Positions 46,941 to 54,909 are shown, numbered from the stretch's first letter. The stretch: 55,041 bases of DNA from Gammaproteobacteria bacterium (GCA_013695765.1 JACCZW010000006.1:1-55041), one strand, 5' to 3'. The notes: generated by a model from the sequence alone, not told the origin. Numbers and translations: made by a program.

Positions 46941-47813
46941 TCAACTCGCGTGGCGCAAATACCAGTCCGTAATCGGTGTGCCCCACAGCAGCCCGATCCA
47001 TCCGGCCATTGCGAGATAGGGGCCGAACGGTATGGGCACGTTGCGATCACGGCCCAGAACTAATATCAGGCCCACGCCGACGATTGCGCCAATGGCCGAG
47101 GAGAACAATATGATCAGCGGCAGCGCCTGCCAGCCGGCCCACGCGCCCAGCATGGCGAGCAGTTTGAAGTCGCCGTAGCCCATGCCTTCCTTGCCGGTTA
47201 TCAGTTTGAAGGCGTGATATACACACCAGAGGCTCAGATAACCAAAGATCGCCCCCAGCACGCTGGCTTGCAGGTCGGTAAACAGACCGCCCATGTTCAG
47301 CAGCACGCCCAGCCATAGCCCGGGCAAGGTGATCGAATCCGGCAGCAGTGTAGTGTCCATGTCGATGGACGACAGCGCGATCAGCGCCCAGGTAAAAAGC
47401 AGTGCGGCCGCTGTTTCCCAAGCAATTCCGAAGCGCCACGCGACAGCGACGGACAATAACGCGGTCAGCGCCTCGACCAGCGGATAACGCCGCGAGATCG
47501 GCGCGTGACATTTGGCGCAGCGACCGCCCAGCGCCACGTAACTGATGATGGGGATGTTTTCCAGCGCGCCGATGCGGTGACCGCAGTTTGGGCAATGGGA
47601 ACCGGGCGTCAGCAGGTTGTAAGTTTCCTCGCCGTTATCATCGACCGCGCCCTGTTTGCTGTCCAGCCACGCCTGGCATTCAAGGGTCCATGTCCGCCGC
47701 ATCATGACGGGCAGGCGGTGAATGACAACGTTGAGAAAGCTCCCGACAATGAGCCCGAGCAGGCCGGTAGCCAGCAGATATAACAGTGGGTTGGTCTGGA
47801 ATACGCCAAGCAT
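46941..47813 (-). CDS. pilD: PilD, type IV prepilin leader peptidase
   Basis: 290 aa, polytopic. An N-terminal cytoplasmic loop holds the tetracysteine zinc site (CPNCGHRIG ... CAKCHAPIS). The aspartyl protease residues are in SIDMDTTLLPD and the GYGDFKL motif. It cleaves and N-methylates pilins and pseudopilins. Downstream of pilC with a 268-bp gap that contains a repeat remnant. Confidence 0.97.
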   Translation of the reverse strand: MLGVFQTNPLLYLLATGLLGLIVGSFLNVVIHRLPVMMRRTWTLECQAWLDSKQGAVDDNGEETYNLLTPGSHCPNCGHRIGALENIPIISYVALGGRCAKCHAPISRRYPLVEALTALLSVAVAWRFGIAWETAAALLFTWALIALSSIDMDTTLLPDSITLPGLWLGVLLNMGGLFTDLQASVLGAIFGYLSLWCVYHAFKLITGKEGMGYGDFKLLAMLGAWAGWQALPLIILFSSAIGAIVGVGLILVLGRDRNVPIPFGPYLAMAGWIGLLWGTPITDWYLRHAS

Positions 47814-47944
47814 CGTGACTATTCGATTCGCGACGAGATCGTCGCTATAAACAGCGCGCGGGACGCCGCATTCAATGGAGCGTCGTCCAGCGCGGAGGTT
47901 GCTGGCAGAAGAACCCTAAGATGCCTCTGACCAAGTTGCCGTAA

Positions 47945-48020
47945 CCGTCATTGCGTGCATAGCGAAGCAATCCAGAATGCCCGCAGGTCACTTACCTGCT
48001 GGACGCGCTACGTCGCTTCC
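47945..48020. repeat. Diverged copy of the CGTCATTGCG...GCAATCC repeat
   Basis: CCGTCATTGCG and GCGAAGCAATCC at 47944-47973, with a partner half GCGCTACGTCGCTTCCCC at about 48005-48022. Same class as 45186-45304 but degraded. It lies in the pilC-pilD gap (47814-48081), which has no gene. Confidence 0.6.
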
Positions 48021-48081
48021 CCACCACGCTGTTCTCGCGTTTAAGGCTTACTGTCACAATAACGACTTGTTCATCATTTCC

Positions 48082-49386
48082 CTAGACCACCGCGCCCAGT
48101 TTGAAGATCGGCAGATACATGGCGACCACCAGGCCGCCCACCACCACGCCCAGTACCGCCATGATCAGCGGTTCCAGGAGACTGCTCAGGCCGTCCACCA
48201 GATTATCCACCTCGGCCTCGTAGAACTCGGCGACCTTGCTGAGCATGTCGTCCAGTGCGCCGGACTCCTCGCCGATCGCCACCATCTGTACCATCATGTT
48301 CGGAAACAAATTCGCGGAGCGCATCGCCTGTTGCAACTGGGTGCCGGTGGCGACCTCATCTTTTATCTTCAGGGTTGCCTCGCGGTAAAGTGCGTTACCG
48401 GTGGCGCCCGCGACCGAATCCATGGCCTCGACCAGCGGCATGCCGGCGGCGAACATGGTCGCCAGAGTGCGCGCGAAGCGGGCGATCGAGGATTTTTCCA
48501 GAATGTTGCCGACCACCGGTATTTTGAGCGACCAGATGTCCAGCACGCGATTGAACGCCGGCGAACGCCGAGTCGCCTGCTTGAAGGCGTACGCCGCGCC
48601 AACGATGCCGACCAGAACCGCCCACCACCAGGCCTGTAGGGCCTCGGAGAGCTGGATGACAAACAAGGTGAAAGCCGGCAGATCGGCGCCAAATCCCGAG
48701 AACAGTTCCTCAAACATCGGTACGACGAACAGCAGCAGAATGGCCGAGACGATGAAAGCGACCACGACCACCGCGGCCGGGTAAAACAGCGCCTTTTTGA
48801 TCTTGCCTTTAAGCGCCTCGGTCTTCTCCTTGTAGGTGGCGATCTTGTCCAGCAGCGATTCCAGCGCACCGGACTGTTCGCCGGCGTGCACCAGGTTGCA
48901 GAACAAATCGTCGAACTGCCGCGGGTGTTTGCTCAGCGCTTCAGTGAGGTTCGTGCCGCCCTCGATGTCCGCCTTGATGGTGAGCACCAGCGTGCGCATG
49001 GAGGGGTTGTCGTGCCCCTGGCCGATGATGTCCAGCGACTGCACCAGCGGTACCCCGGCCGGCATCATGGTCGCGAACTGTCTTGCGAAAAGGCAGATAT
49101 CTTTGGCGCCGATCTTCTTTTTGCGGGCCAGCAGCGGCTTGGATTTCTTTTTGACCTTGAGCGGGCTGATGCCTTTGCGGCGCAGTTCAGCCTTGAGCGT
49201 CGCCTCGTTGTGTGCCGGCGACTCGCCTTTGATCTTGTTGCCCTGTTTGTTGACACCCTCCCAGACAAACGTCACGGGCTGCTTCGTACGAGCTGACCCC
49301 GCCGGGGTCGCGCGCGCGTTTTGTGTCGTCTTGCCGGCCTGTGTTCCCTGGGCGGGCTGCGATGCCCGCGCCGTCTGTGTCGCCAT
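48082..49386 (-). CDS. pilC: PilC, type IV pilus inner membrane platform protein
   Basis: 434 aa. A Q/A/T-rich N-terminal leader (1-35) is followed by FVWEGVNKQGNKIKGE and two T2SSF domains (LFARQFATMMPAGVPLVQSL; FARTLATMFAAGMPLVEAMD) with three membrane helices (about 195-225, 245-270, 405-430). It anchors the assembly ATPase. It begins 2 bp after the end of pilB. Confidence 0.97.
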   Translation of the reverse strand: MATQTARASQPAQGTQAGKTTQNARATPAGSARTKQPVTFVWEGVNKQGNKIKGESPAHNEATLKAELRRKGISPLKVKKKSKPLLARKKKIGAKDICLFARQFATMMPAGVPLVQSLDIIGQGHDNPSMRTLVLTIKADIEGGTNLTEALSKHPRQFDDLFCNLVHAGEQSGALESLLDKIATYKEKTEALKGKIKKALFYPAAVVVVAFIVSAILLLFVVPMFEELFSGFGADLPAFTLFVIQLSEALQAWWWAVLVGIVGAAYAFKQATRRSPAFNRVLDIWSLKIPVVGNILEKSSIARFARTLATMFAAGMPLVEAMDSVAGATGNALYREATLKIKDEVATGTQLQQAMRSANLFPNMMVQMVAIGEESGALDDMLSKVAEFYEAEVDNLVDGLSSLLEPLIMAVLGVVVGGLVVAMYLPIFKLGAVV

Positions 49387-49388
49387 AA

Positions 49389-51121
49389 CTAATCCTTGGT
49401 TACCCGGTTGATCTCTTCCAGACTGGTGACGCCGCTTTTAACCTTTCTCAAACCCGATTGACGCAGATCGCGAATACCGTCTTTCGCCGCCTGCTCGGCG
49501 ATCTGCATGGCGCTGCCGCCTTCCAGGATGATGTGCGCGATGCTCTCGGTTATGGGCATCACCTGATAGATGCCGCAGCGACCCTTGTAGCCCTTGTTGC
49601 AGCGGTCGCACCGACAGCCTTGTAAATGACCATGCCGTCCAGCTCGCTCTCTTTGTACCCCAGCCCCAGCAGCACATCGCGGGGCACGTTGTCTTCTATC
49701 TTGCAATCCTCGCAAAGACGCCGCGCCAGGCGCTGGGCGATGATCAGGCTGATCGCCGAGGCGATATTGTAGGCGGCCACGCCCATGTTGATGAGCCGCA
49801 TGATGGTCTGCGGCGCGTCGTTGGTGTGCAGGGTCGATAGCACCAGATGGCCGGTTTGCGCCGCCTTGATGGCGATCTCGGCGGTCTCTAGGTCGCGGAT
49901 TTCGCCGACCATGATGACGTTGGGGTCTTGACGAAGAAACGCGCGCAACGCCGCAGCGAAGGTAAGCCCGACACGCGCCTGCACGTTGACCTGATTCACG
50001 CCCGGCATATTGATTTCGGCCGGGTCTTCGGCGGTGGAGATATTGCGATCGGGCGTGTTGAGAATGTTAAGCCCGGTGTAGAGCGACACGGTTTTGCCGC
50101 TGCCGGTCGGGCCGGTTACCAGGATCATGCCGTAAGGTTTGGACAGCGCGTCCAGATAAAGCTGCTTTTGATCCTCCTCGTAGCCCAGCGACTCGATGCC
50201 TACGGTAGCACTGGTGGGATCCAGAATGCGCAGCACGATTTTTTCGCCGAACAGTGTAGGGCAGGTACTCACGCGAAAATCGATGGCGCGCTTTTTGGAA
50301 ATCTGCATCTTGATGCGCCCGTCCTGGGGGATGCGGCGCTCGGAAATATCCAGCCGCGACATTACCTTGAGACGCACGGCAAGGCGCGGCGCCAGCGCCA
50401 CCGGCGGCGAGGCGAACTCTTCAAGGATGCCATCCCTGCGCAGCCGCACGCGGTACATCTTCTCGTAAGGCTCGAAATGGATGTCGGAGGCTTTTTTGTT
50501 GATCGCGTCCAGCAACACCTTGTTGATGAAGCGCACCACGGGTGTGTCGTCGATATCCGGCGCGCCCGCGTCCGGCGTGTCGGTCTCGTCTCCGCCGGTG
50601 ATGCTTAACTCCCCCATCTCCTCGTCGGTCAGTCCCTTCATCGCCGCCATGGCGTTGCCTTCCGACAGCGCGGTTTCGAGCAGCTGAACGAGCTTGGCTT
50701 CCTCGACCAGGATGGGCTCGGTGTGCATGCTGGTGTGGAACTTGATCTCGTCCAGCCCCGCCTGATTCATGGGATCGGAGACGGCGACAAACAAACGCCG
50801 GCCGCGTCTTGCGACCGGTAACGCATGATGCTTGCGTACCAGTCTTTCGTCGATCATATCCTTGGGTATATGGTCGATATCAAGTGCTGCGATGTCGAAC
50901 AGTGGCATACCGAATTCGCTGGAGGCGGCGCGAGCGAGGTCGCCGGAGTCGACCTTGCGCTCTTTGACCAGATGCGTGACCAGAGAGATGCGTTGCTGTT
51001 TGGCCTCTTCTGACGCGATCAGCGCGTCGCCCTGGCTAATCAGGCCCTCGTTAATCAGCCGCCGGGCCAGGCCGTTCAGCTTGAGCTTGGTGATCAGCGT
51101 TGTGGATGCCGGTTGATTCAT
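49389..51121 (-). pseudogene. pilB: pilB, type IV pilus extension ATPase, frameshifted near the C-terminus
   Basis: The frame from 51121 gives PilB to about residue 503 (GSPE-type N-domain, Walker A GPTGSGKT, Asp box STAEDPAEINMPG, Walker B VIMVGEIRDLETAE, CEDC), then turns into AVGATAATRA and stops at 49559. The next frame continues the real C-terminus (CDRCNKGYKGRCGIYQVMPI to LEEINRVTKD) to 49389. One missing base at about 49610 (GGTGCGACC in place of GGTTGCGACC on the coding strand) explains it. Corrected length 577 aa, with a zinc tetracysteine restored. Probably a sequencing error or a recent mutation, since pilC and pilD are intact. Confidence 0.93.
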
Positions 51122-51642
51122 GCGGCGTTATCGTGTCGAGGTTTGTGAACATCAGTTTGGCCGTGACAACAATACGGTCGGCTTGCCCATGACGGGCGTC
51201 ATAATTTCCGGGAGTATGCCGCAGTTATGCACATCGGCTATAACGCACCGGCGGTCGAAGCGACAAGCGGTGCTTATTCGCTGATTGGCGTCCTGTCGAA
51301 AGTGCGCGCAGCCGTGAGAACGTTTACCGCGGCGGTGTGCGTTGCCTGCCTTGATTGCATCCGCGCGCCCGCGTACTTCCAGTGTGGCTGAGTGACGTTG
51401 CTGGCATTTCTTTCGTAGATATCATGCAGCAAACCAGGAGATCGATTCATCAAGTGGCTGATCGTGCTGATGGTGCCGCTGTACGCACTCACGATCGCTT
51501 GCTCGCGGTGCTGTTTTGGTGGCCGCCGGCCCTGGATAAGTAGAGAAGCGTCGTCGGCATTTGGCGGAGCCGTTGACGCGTTCCGCCGTACGTGCTTGTC
51601 CAGGCTGCGCTTGCTGGGCAATGTGGATGATATATTTCCGGC
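51122..51642. other. Intergenic region upstream of pilB, no supported gene
   Basis: 521 bp. Open frames on both strands (115 aa minus, about 60 aa plus) have no family features and overlap one another. The piece CTTGATTGCATCCGCG near 51351 recurs as CTTGATTACATCCGCG near 52462, so it is repeat-derived at least in part. A pilB promoter must lie at its left end, but I could not define it. Confidence 0.5.
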
Positions 51643-51846
51643 ATGAGTGCAATTGCAATGAATCGCAAACTCTACGAGGCACTGCGCTCGATTGGCATTA
51701 AAGACCGGAATGCGGCCGCTGTTTCGGAAGCCTTGTCGGAATATATTGTTGGGCTGAGAAGCGATGTGAAGCTGCTGAAGTGGATGGTCGGCTTTGATAT
51801 TGTTCTTTCGCTCGGCCTGTTATGGGTCGTGCTGCAGATTCTATAG
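51643..51846 (+). CDS. Small helical protein with C-terminal membrane segment (DUF1640-like)
   Basis: 67 aa. Pattern: KLYEALRSIGIKDRNAAAVS (short helix-turn), a charged linker (LRSDVKLLKW), then one membrane segment WMVGFDIVLSLGLLWVVLQIL to the end. The same plan appears at 51979-52197 and 52882-53085, so it is a paralogous set. It resembles bacterial DUF1640 (CCDC90-type) small proteins of unknown function. Start ATG 51643 or 51658. Confidence 0.6.
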   Translation: MSAIAMNRKLYEALRSIGIKDRNAAAVSEALSEYIVGLRSDVKLLKWMVGFDIVLSLGLLWVVLQIL

Positions 51847-51893
51847 TCGCTTCCTTAAAGAGTCGCCGTGCGCGCAGCGCACGTTATTGCCGA

Positions 51894-51975
51894 AAAAAAC
51901 CCTGGCGGGGAGGGGCTTTAGGATTTGATGCTGGGGTTGATTGCATTCACACCAACCTACGCGTGCTTGCTACGC
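51894..51975. repeat. Two-hairpin repeat, copy 1
   Basis: Hairpin-1 region CCCTGGCGGGGAGGGGCTTT, with a degraded left arm, followed by CTGGGGTTGATTGCATTCAC and ACCAACCTACGCG, matching copies at 52307, 53196, 53836 and 54910. Stem 2 has one mismatch here. Lies between two convergent small genes. Confidence 0.75.
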
Positions 51976-51978
51976 TCG

Positions 51979-52197
51979 CTACAACAGTTTTACGATAGCG
52001 CCAAAAATTGCGGTCATGGCGATCATCGTGCCCGCGTTCCATTTGATGATGCGAGTCTCCATCTGATGTAGATCGCTTTTGCTCGCGAGGTGGCTGAGAT
52101 CGCTACCGCTTACGGATTGCGCCGCCTTGAGGGCTACATCATCCGGTACCCCGGCTTGTTTGAGCGCATCGTATAGTTCGGTGACAGCGGTAGTCAC
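51979..52197 (-). CDS. Small helical protein with C-terminal membrane segment (DUF1640-like)
   Basis: 72 aa from GTG 52197 (GGAGG 5 bases before). ELYDALKQAGVPDDVALKAA, then LASKSDLHQMETRIIKWNAG and a terminal hydrophobic helix MIAMTAIFGAIVKLL. The SKSDL-x-ME-x-R-x-IKW stretch is the clearest DUF1640-like signature of the three relatives here. Role unknown; the tail suggests membrane attachment with a helical cytoplasmic part. Confidence 0.75.
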   Translation of the reverse strand: MTTAVTELYDALKQAGVPDDVALKAAQSVSGSDLSHLASKSDLHQMETRIIKWNAGTMIAMTAIFGAIVKLL

Positions 52198-52306
52198 TGG
52201 AGCCTCCGGATCATGTGGGTCTGACTGAATCGTACCACGGCGACCGGCTAATCAGCGCTTGCACAAGGGCATGAAACGGTGCGCGGTACGCGACTCGCAT
52301 TGCTAG

Positions 52307-52397
52307 AAAGAGAAAGCACCTCGAGAGATGGGGCTTTGGGTGGTGCGTAGTTGGGTTGTTGGGGTTCATCGTGTGCACCCCAATCTACGCTCGCTGC
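52307..52397. repeat. Two-hairpin repeat, copy 2
   Basis: AGAAAGCACCTCGAGAGATG then GGGCTTTGGGTGGTGCGTAG, a degraded hairpin 1, followed by stem 2 TTGGGGT (52359-52365) / ACCCCAA (52377-52383) and CTACGCTCGCTGCAAC. Lies between the divergent small genes at 52197 and 52496. Confidence 0.75.
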
Positions 52398-52495
52398 AAC
52401 TCAATCGCGGTACGGGTGTCGCCGACGCGGACGGTAGCCTGAGCGGCGCGAGTAGCCGGTCTTGATTACATCCGCGTGCCTGTTAACATCCGGTG

Positions 52496-52714
52496 ATGGC
52501 TGACGTAGAAAACATCGTTCTCGATCACCTGCGCCACATTCGTGGTGCCGTTGACGGCTTGCGCGAGGACATGCGGGAAGTTAAAACCCGCCTGGGCCAT
52601 GTGGAAGAACAAATTGGTGGCCTTTATGGCCAATATGCCTCTCTTTCACGCCGTATCGACCGCCTGGATGAACGGTTTGAGAGAGTCGAGCGCCGGCTTG
52701 AGCTGGTGGAGTAA
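52496..52714 (+). CDS. Small coiled-coil protein, family B
   Basis: 72 aa from ATG 52496. ADVENIVLDHLRHIRGAVDG, LREDMREVKTRLGHVEEQ and RIDRLDERFERVERRLELVE give an uninterrupted amphipathic coiled coil with no membrane segment. Nearly the same protein is encoded at 54645-54842, with an 8-residue difference in the middle (IGGLYGQ region). Such proteins recur as hypothetical genes in many bacteria; function unknown. Confidence 0.7.
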   Translation: MADVENIVLDHLRHIRGAVDGLREDMREVKTRLGHVEEQIGGLYGQYASLSRRIDRLDERFERVERRLELVE

Positions 52715-52770
52715 GCGACGCGCGCAACGCTTTGCATCTCTTTGCGCGATAAATTTCGCGGCGATGATCG

Positions 52771-52880
52771 ATGCCGGGATGCGCCGGCATGTTGTAGGCT
52801 GGGTTAGCGTAGCGTAACGCGGCATTGGTGAAGCGTCGTTATGCCGGGATTCGCAAACTCATCCCAGCCTACGCTTGCTG
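52771..52880. repeat. Interspersed repeat with GGCTGGGTTAGCG module
   Basis: 52797-52832 matches 53902-53937 with one mismatch over 36 bp (GGCTGGGTTAGCGTAGCGTA then ACGCGGCATTGGTGAA). It is followed by GGGAT (52846-52850) / ATCCC (52861-52865) and AGCCTACGCTTGCTG, the tail of the two-hairpin repeat. Directly abuts the 3' end of the next minus-strand gene. Confidence 0.8.
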
Positions 52881-52881
52881 C

Positions 52882-53085
52882 TTACGACAGGAACAGTTGC
52901 AAAAGAATGGTTACCAAGAGCGCGGTATTGACAGACAGCATCCAACTGTGCAGACGCTGCGTGGATTCGATGTGTGCAAAACGGTTCTCGTAACCGGCGA
53001 TCGCTTCAGCGGCGGCCGCGGCCTGCTGGTCGGGCACATTCGCCGCCCGAAATGCGTCGTAAACCTCCTTGATCATCGTCAGCAT
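52882..53085 (-). CDS. Small helical protein with C-terminal membrane segment (DUF1640-like)
   Basis: 67 aa from ATG 53085 (GAGGGA 5 bases before). EVYDAFRAANVPDQQAAAAA, AGYENRFAHIESTQRLHSWM, and membrane tail LSVNTALLVTILLQLFLS. Third member of the tail-anchored family in this island; they share a helix-V/IxD-x2-A start and a conserved Trp before the hydrophobic tail, but little identity, so the copies are old or independently acquired. Confidence 0.68.
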   Translation of the reverse strand: MLTMIKEVYDAFRAANVPDQQAAAAAEAIAGYENRFAHIESTQRLHSWMLSVNTALLVTILLQLFLS

Positions 53086-53195
53086 GTGATTCCCTCGTCA
53101 TCGGCACAGATAATTCGGGACATTATAGCCGATAGGCTTCTAAAGACCGTACAGGGTTGCGCGAATCACTAAACCCGACCGCAACAGCCCAAAAG

Positions 53196-53264
53196 GAAAG
53201 CCCCTGGCGGGGAGGGGCTTTCGGGTTGAGTTGGGGTTTTTTGCATTCACCCCAACCTGCGAGT
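53196..53264. repeat. Two-hairpin repeat, copy 3 (best preserved)
   Basis: Hairpin 1: GAAAGCCCCT (53196-53205), loop GGCGGGG, AGGGGCTTTC (53213-53222), a perfect 10-bp stem. Hairpin 2: TTGGGGT (53231-53237) / ACCCCAA (53249-53255) with an 11-base loop. Lies upstream of the 52882-53085 gene and at the 3' end of relE, where it could terminate transcription. Confidence 0.85.
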
Positions 53265-53265
53265 G

Positions 53266-53529
53266 TTATCTACGTTTCCGGTAAACCTCGCGTCGATGAC
53301 CTATGCGCACCACAAGAATCAGCAACGCCCGTTCGGTGATTTCGTAGATGACCCTGTAGTCTCCGACGCGGATTCTACGCAAGCCGGTCATCTCGCCCTT
53401 CATCAGTTCCCCTCTGTGAGGTGCATTCCTCAGCGCGTCGATCGCTTCAATCAGCCTCAGTCGGTTCGGTCTGTCGAGTTTGGAAAGCGCTTTCGCGGCG
53501 CTTTGTTTAATCTTGAGCGAGTAGCGCAC
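53266..53529 (-). CDS. RelE/ParE-family toxin
   Basis: 87 aa from GTG 53529. RelE-like: AAKALSKLDRPNRLRLIEAI, DALRNAPHRGELMKGE, and the core LRRIRVGDYRVIYEITE ending in RREVYRKR. Conserved basic residues of ribosome-dependent mRNA interferases are retained. Its start overlaps the 3' end of the antitoxin gene by 23 bp, the usual toxin-antitoxin coupling. It looks intact. Confidence 0.9.
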   Translation of the reverse strand: MRYSLKIKQSAAKALSKLDRPNRLRLIEAIDALRNAPHRGELMKGEMTGLRRIRVGDYRVIYEITERALLILVVRIGHRREVYRKRR

Positions 53530-53728
53530 GCTTCACGTCATCCCAATCCAGCACTGGATCGGTGGGGTCCTGAAGGCGCGCGACCGCGAGCGACAAATCT
53601 TCGTAGTCCTCCAGATAGCGCTCCACAGCCAGCCGCACTACGCCGGCGCGCGAGCGCTTGAGCGCACTGGCCGCGTTATCGAGTGTTTCCAGTAGTTCGT
53701 CGGAAAGGCGCGTTGTTATCTGAACCAT
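53507..53728 (-). CDS. Ribbon-helix-helix antitoxin (RelB-like)
   Basis: 73 aa from ATG 53728 (GAGG upstream; ATG 53749 is less likely). MVQITTRLSDELLETLDNAA followed by RSRAGVVRLAVERYLEDYED is a ribbon-helix-helix DNA-binding domain; the C-terminal part (DPVLDWDDVKRAL) would wrap the toxin. It is expected to neutralise the RelE-like toxin and repress the pair. Confidence 0.88.
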   Translation of the reverse strand: MVQITTRLSDELLETLDNAASALKRSRAGVVRLAVERYLEDYEDLSLAVARLQDPTDPVLDWDDVKRALLAQD

Positions 53729-53835
53729 GGGGATTGCCTCGAAAGTCAATCAATGTCATCGACAGTCATTATAGGAACTCGATTACCGCGCGTCCACACG
53801 GGCAGCGCCCGGATCGCAACTCGCTTTGGTCGAGA

Positions 53836-53937
53836 GAAAGCCCCTCGCGGGGAGGGATTCTGTGGTGCGTTGTTGATGGCGGGGTTCGCCGGCATTTTGC
53901 AGGCTGGGTTAGCGCAGCGTAACGCGGCATTGGTGAA
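53836..53937. repeat. Two-hairpin repeat copy 4 joined to GGCTGGGTTAGCG module
   Basis: GAAAGCCCCTCGCGGGGAGG with a mutated right arm (GATTC for GGGCTTTC), GTGGTGCGTTGTTGATGGCG, then 53902-53937, a 36-bp match with one mismatch to 52797-52832. Its right end cuts into the yoeB remnant. Confidence 0.85.
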
Positions 53938-53952
53938 ACGTGAGTATTCCGG

Positions 53953-54021
53953 ATGGATATTTTTGTCGGTCCGCTGCCAATAGAGATAGTCTTGCCATCC
54001 TCTGGTCGAGGACTTAATCAT
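53953..54021 (-). pseudogene. yoeB: yoeB toxin remnant, truncated by repeat insertion
   Basis: Begins ATG 54021, overlapping the yefM stop by 8 bp as in intact pairs. The first 23 residues (MIKSSTRGWQDYLYWQRTDK then NIH) match the YoeB N-terminus, after which the frame reads into the interspersed repeat (53902-53937) and never resumes toxin sequence. About 60 C-terminal residues, including the catalytic part, are missing, so the toxin should be inactive. Confidence 0.85.
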
Positions 54022-54271
54022 CCTCAAGCAGCGTTCTTTCCGTGGGCTTGCCGGCTTCGACCTCCTCGATGGAGTCCGCCAGGGCGCGCGCGTTCGCCGG
54101 GCTGCGAAGCAGGTACGCGGTTTCTTCCCAGGCGTTGTAATCGTCCAGTGAAACCATGACCACGGACGCGCCGTTTCTGCGCGTGACGATAACCGGTGCA
54201 TGATCCCGGTTAACCTTGTCCATGGTTCTGGCCAGATGCGCGCGCGCTTGTGTATAAGAAATGGCGTCCAT
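54014..54271 (-). CDS. yefM: YefM/Phd-family antitoxin (orphan)
   Basis: 85 aa from ATG 54271. MDAISYTQARAHLARTMDKV, APVIVTRRNGASVVMVSLDD, YNAWEETAYLLRSPANARAL and a short acidic tail fit YefM. It would have bound YoeB and repressed the operon; with YoeB destroyed it may persist as an orphan regulator or neutralise related toxins elsewhere. An upstream AT-rich stretch with GTACATGTAC-like symmetry (ATTGTACATGTACAAT, 54311-54326) may be its operator. Confidence 0.92.
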   Translation of the reverse strand: MDAISYTQARAHLARTMDKVNRDHAPVIVTRRNGASVVMVSLDDYNAWEETAYLLRSPANARALADSIEEVEAGKPTERTLLEDD

Positions 54272-54310
54272 AATATTTCCATAAATCGATGGGCAGTATT
54301 GTACGGTTAA

Positions 54311-54326
54311 TTGTACATGTACAATT
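54311..54326. promoter_or_regulatory. Palindrome upstream of yefM, probable operator
   Basis: ATTGTACATGTACAAT is a perfect 16-bp palindrome about 40 bp upstream of the yefM start. E. coli YefM-YoeB is known to bind palindromes with a TGTACA core, and TGTACA is present twice here overlapping the centre (TGTACATGTACA). Good candidate for the autoregulatory site. Confidence 0.7.
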
Positions 54327-54359
54327 AACTTAATTAAACCGTGGAACGCGCCAACTCGG

Positions 54360-54600
54360 TAGGGTGCGCCGTGCGCACCGTGCGACACGTACGGGGGCGC
54401 CGGACGATTGGTCCGCGTGCGCAACAGCGCACCCTGCGCTTGCTGTAGGGTGGATTAAGGCGCATCGCGCCGACAAAATCGTCTGGAACGATTTTGAACA
54501 GCTTCAGCTGGCCCGCCAGGGCGCGCGCCACGGACGGTGCGCGTAATCCACCGCGGTCGGTGGATACGCCCGCAAAAGCGGCGGCCTTTATCCACCCTAC
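54360..54600. repeat. Nested inverted repeats of the TAGGGTGGATTA class
   Basis: AGGGTGCGC (54361-54369) / GCGCACCCT (54427-54435), then GTAGGGTGGATTAAGGCGC near 54446 facing GCGGCCTTTATCCACCCTAC (54581-54600). A non-coding composite of common interspersed repeats filling the 54272-54644 gap with the yefM operator; ATTTTGAACAG-type filler lies between. No gene supported. Confidence 0.75.
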
Positions 54601-54644
54601 ATAGCTACTTGCTCATCCCAGCCTACGCTTGCTACGATAAAACC

Positions 54645-54842
54645 ATGGTCGACATAGAAAACATTATTCTGGAGCATCTGCGGCATCTTCACACCGCGGT
54701 GGATGGTGTGCGCGAGGACATGAGGGAAGTCAAAAACCGTCTTGGCCATCTGAAAGAGCAGTACGCCTCGCTTTCCCGGCGCATGGATCGTCTCGACGAA
54801 CGTTTCGAGCGTGTAGAGCGGCGGCTGGAACTGGTTGAATAG
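54645..54842 (+). CDS. Small coiled-coil protein, family B
   Basis: 65 aa from ATG 54645. VDIENIILEHLRHLHTAVDG, VREDMREVKNRLGHLKEQ and RMDRLDERFERVERRLELVE, nearly the same as the protein at 52496-52714, lacking the short IGGLYGQ segment. Preceded directly by CCCAGCCTACGCTTGCTACG, the right end of the two-hairpin repeat. Function unknown. Confidence 0.72.
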   Translation: MVDIENIILEHLRHLHTAVDGVREDMREVKNRLGHLKEQYASLSRRMDRLDERFERVERRLELVE

Positions 54843-54909
54843 ACTCATTGCTCCGGTCGAACCACGCGCGTGCTGCTTCGCAACGATCAAGATTAATGAG
54901 GTAGTAAAA

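Noticed and set aside
51274-51646. Overlapping small open frames (115 aa minus, 60-62 aa plus) upstream of pilB
   Set aside because: Mutually overlapping, no protein family features; part of the DNA is repeat-derived. One plus frame contains a hydrophobic stretch (FIKWLIVLMVPLYALTIACS) but lacks a credible start.
53746-54282. 178-codon minus-strand frame
   Set aside because: A chimera: out-of-frame yefM, then the true YoeB start, then translated repeat DNA. Only the 23-residue yoeB piece is meaningful.
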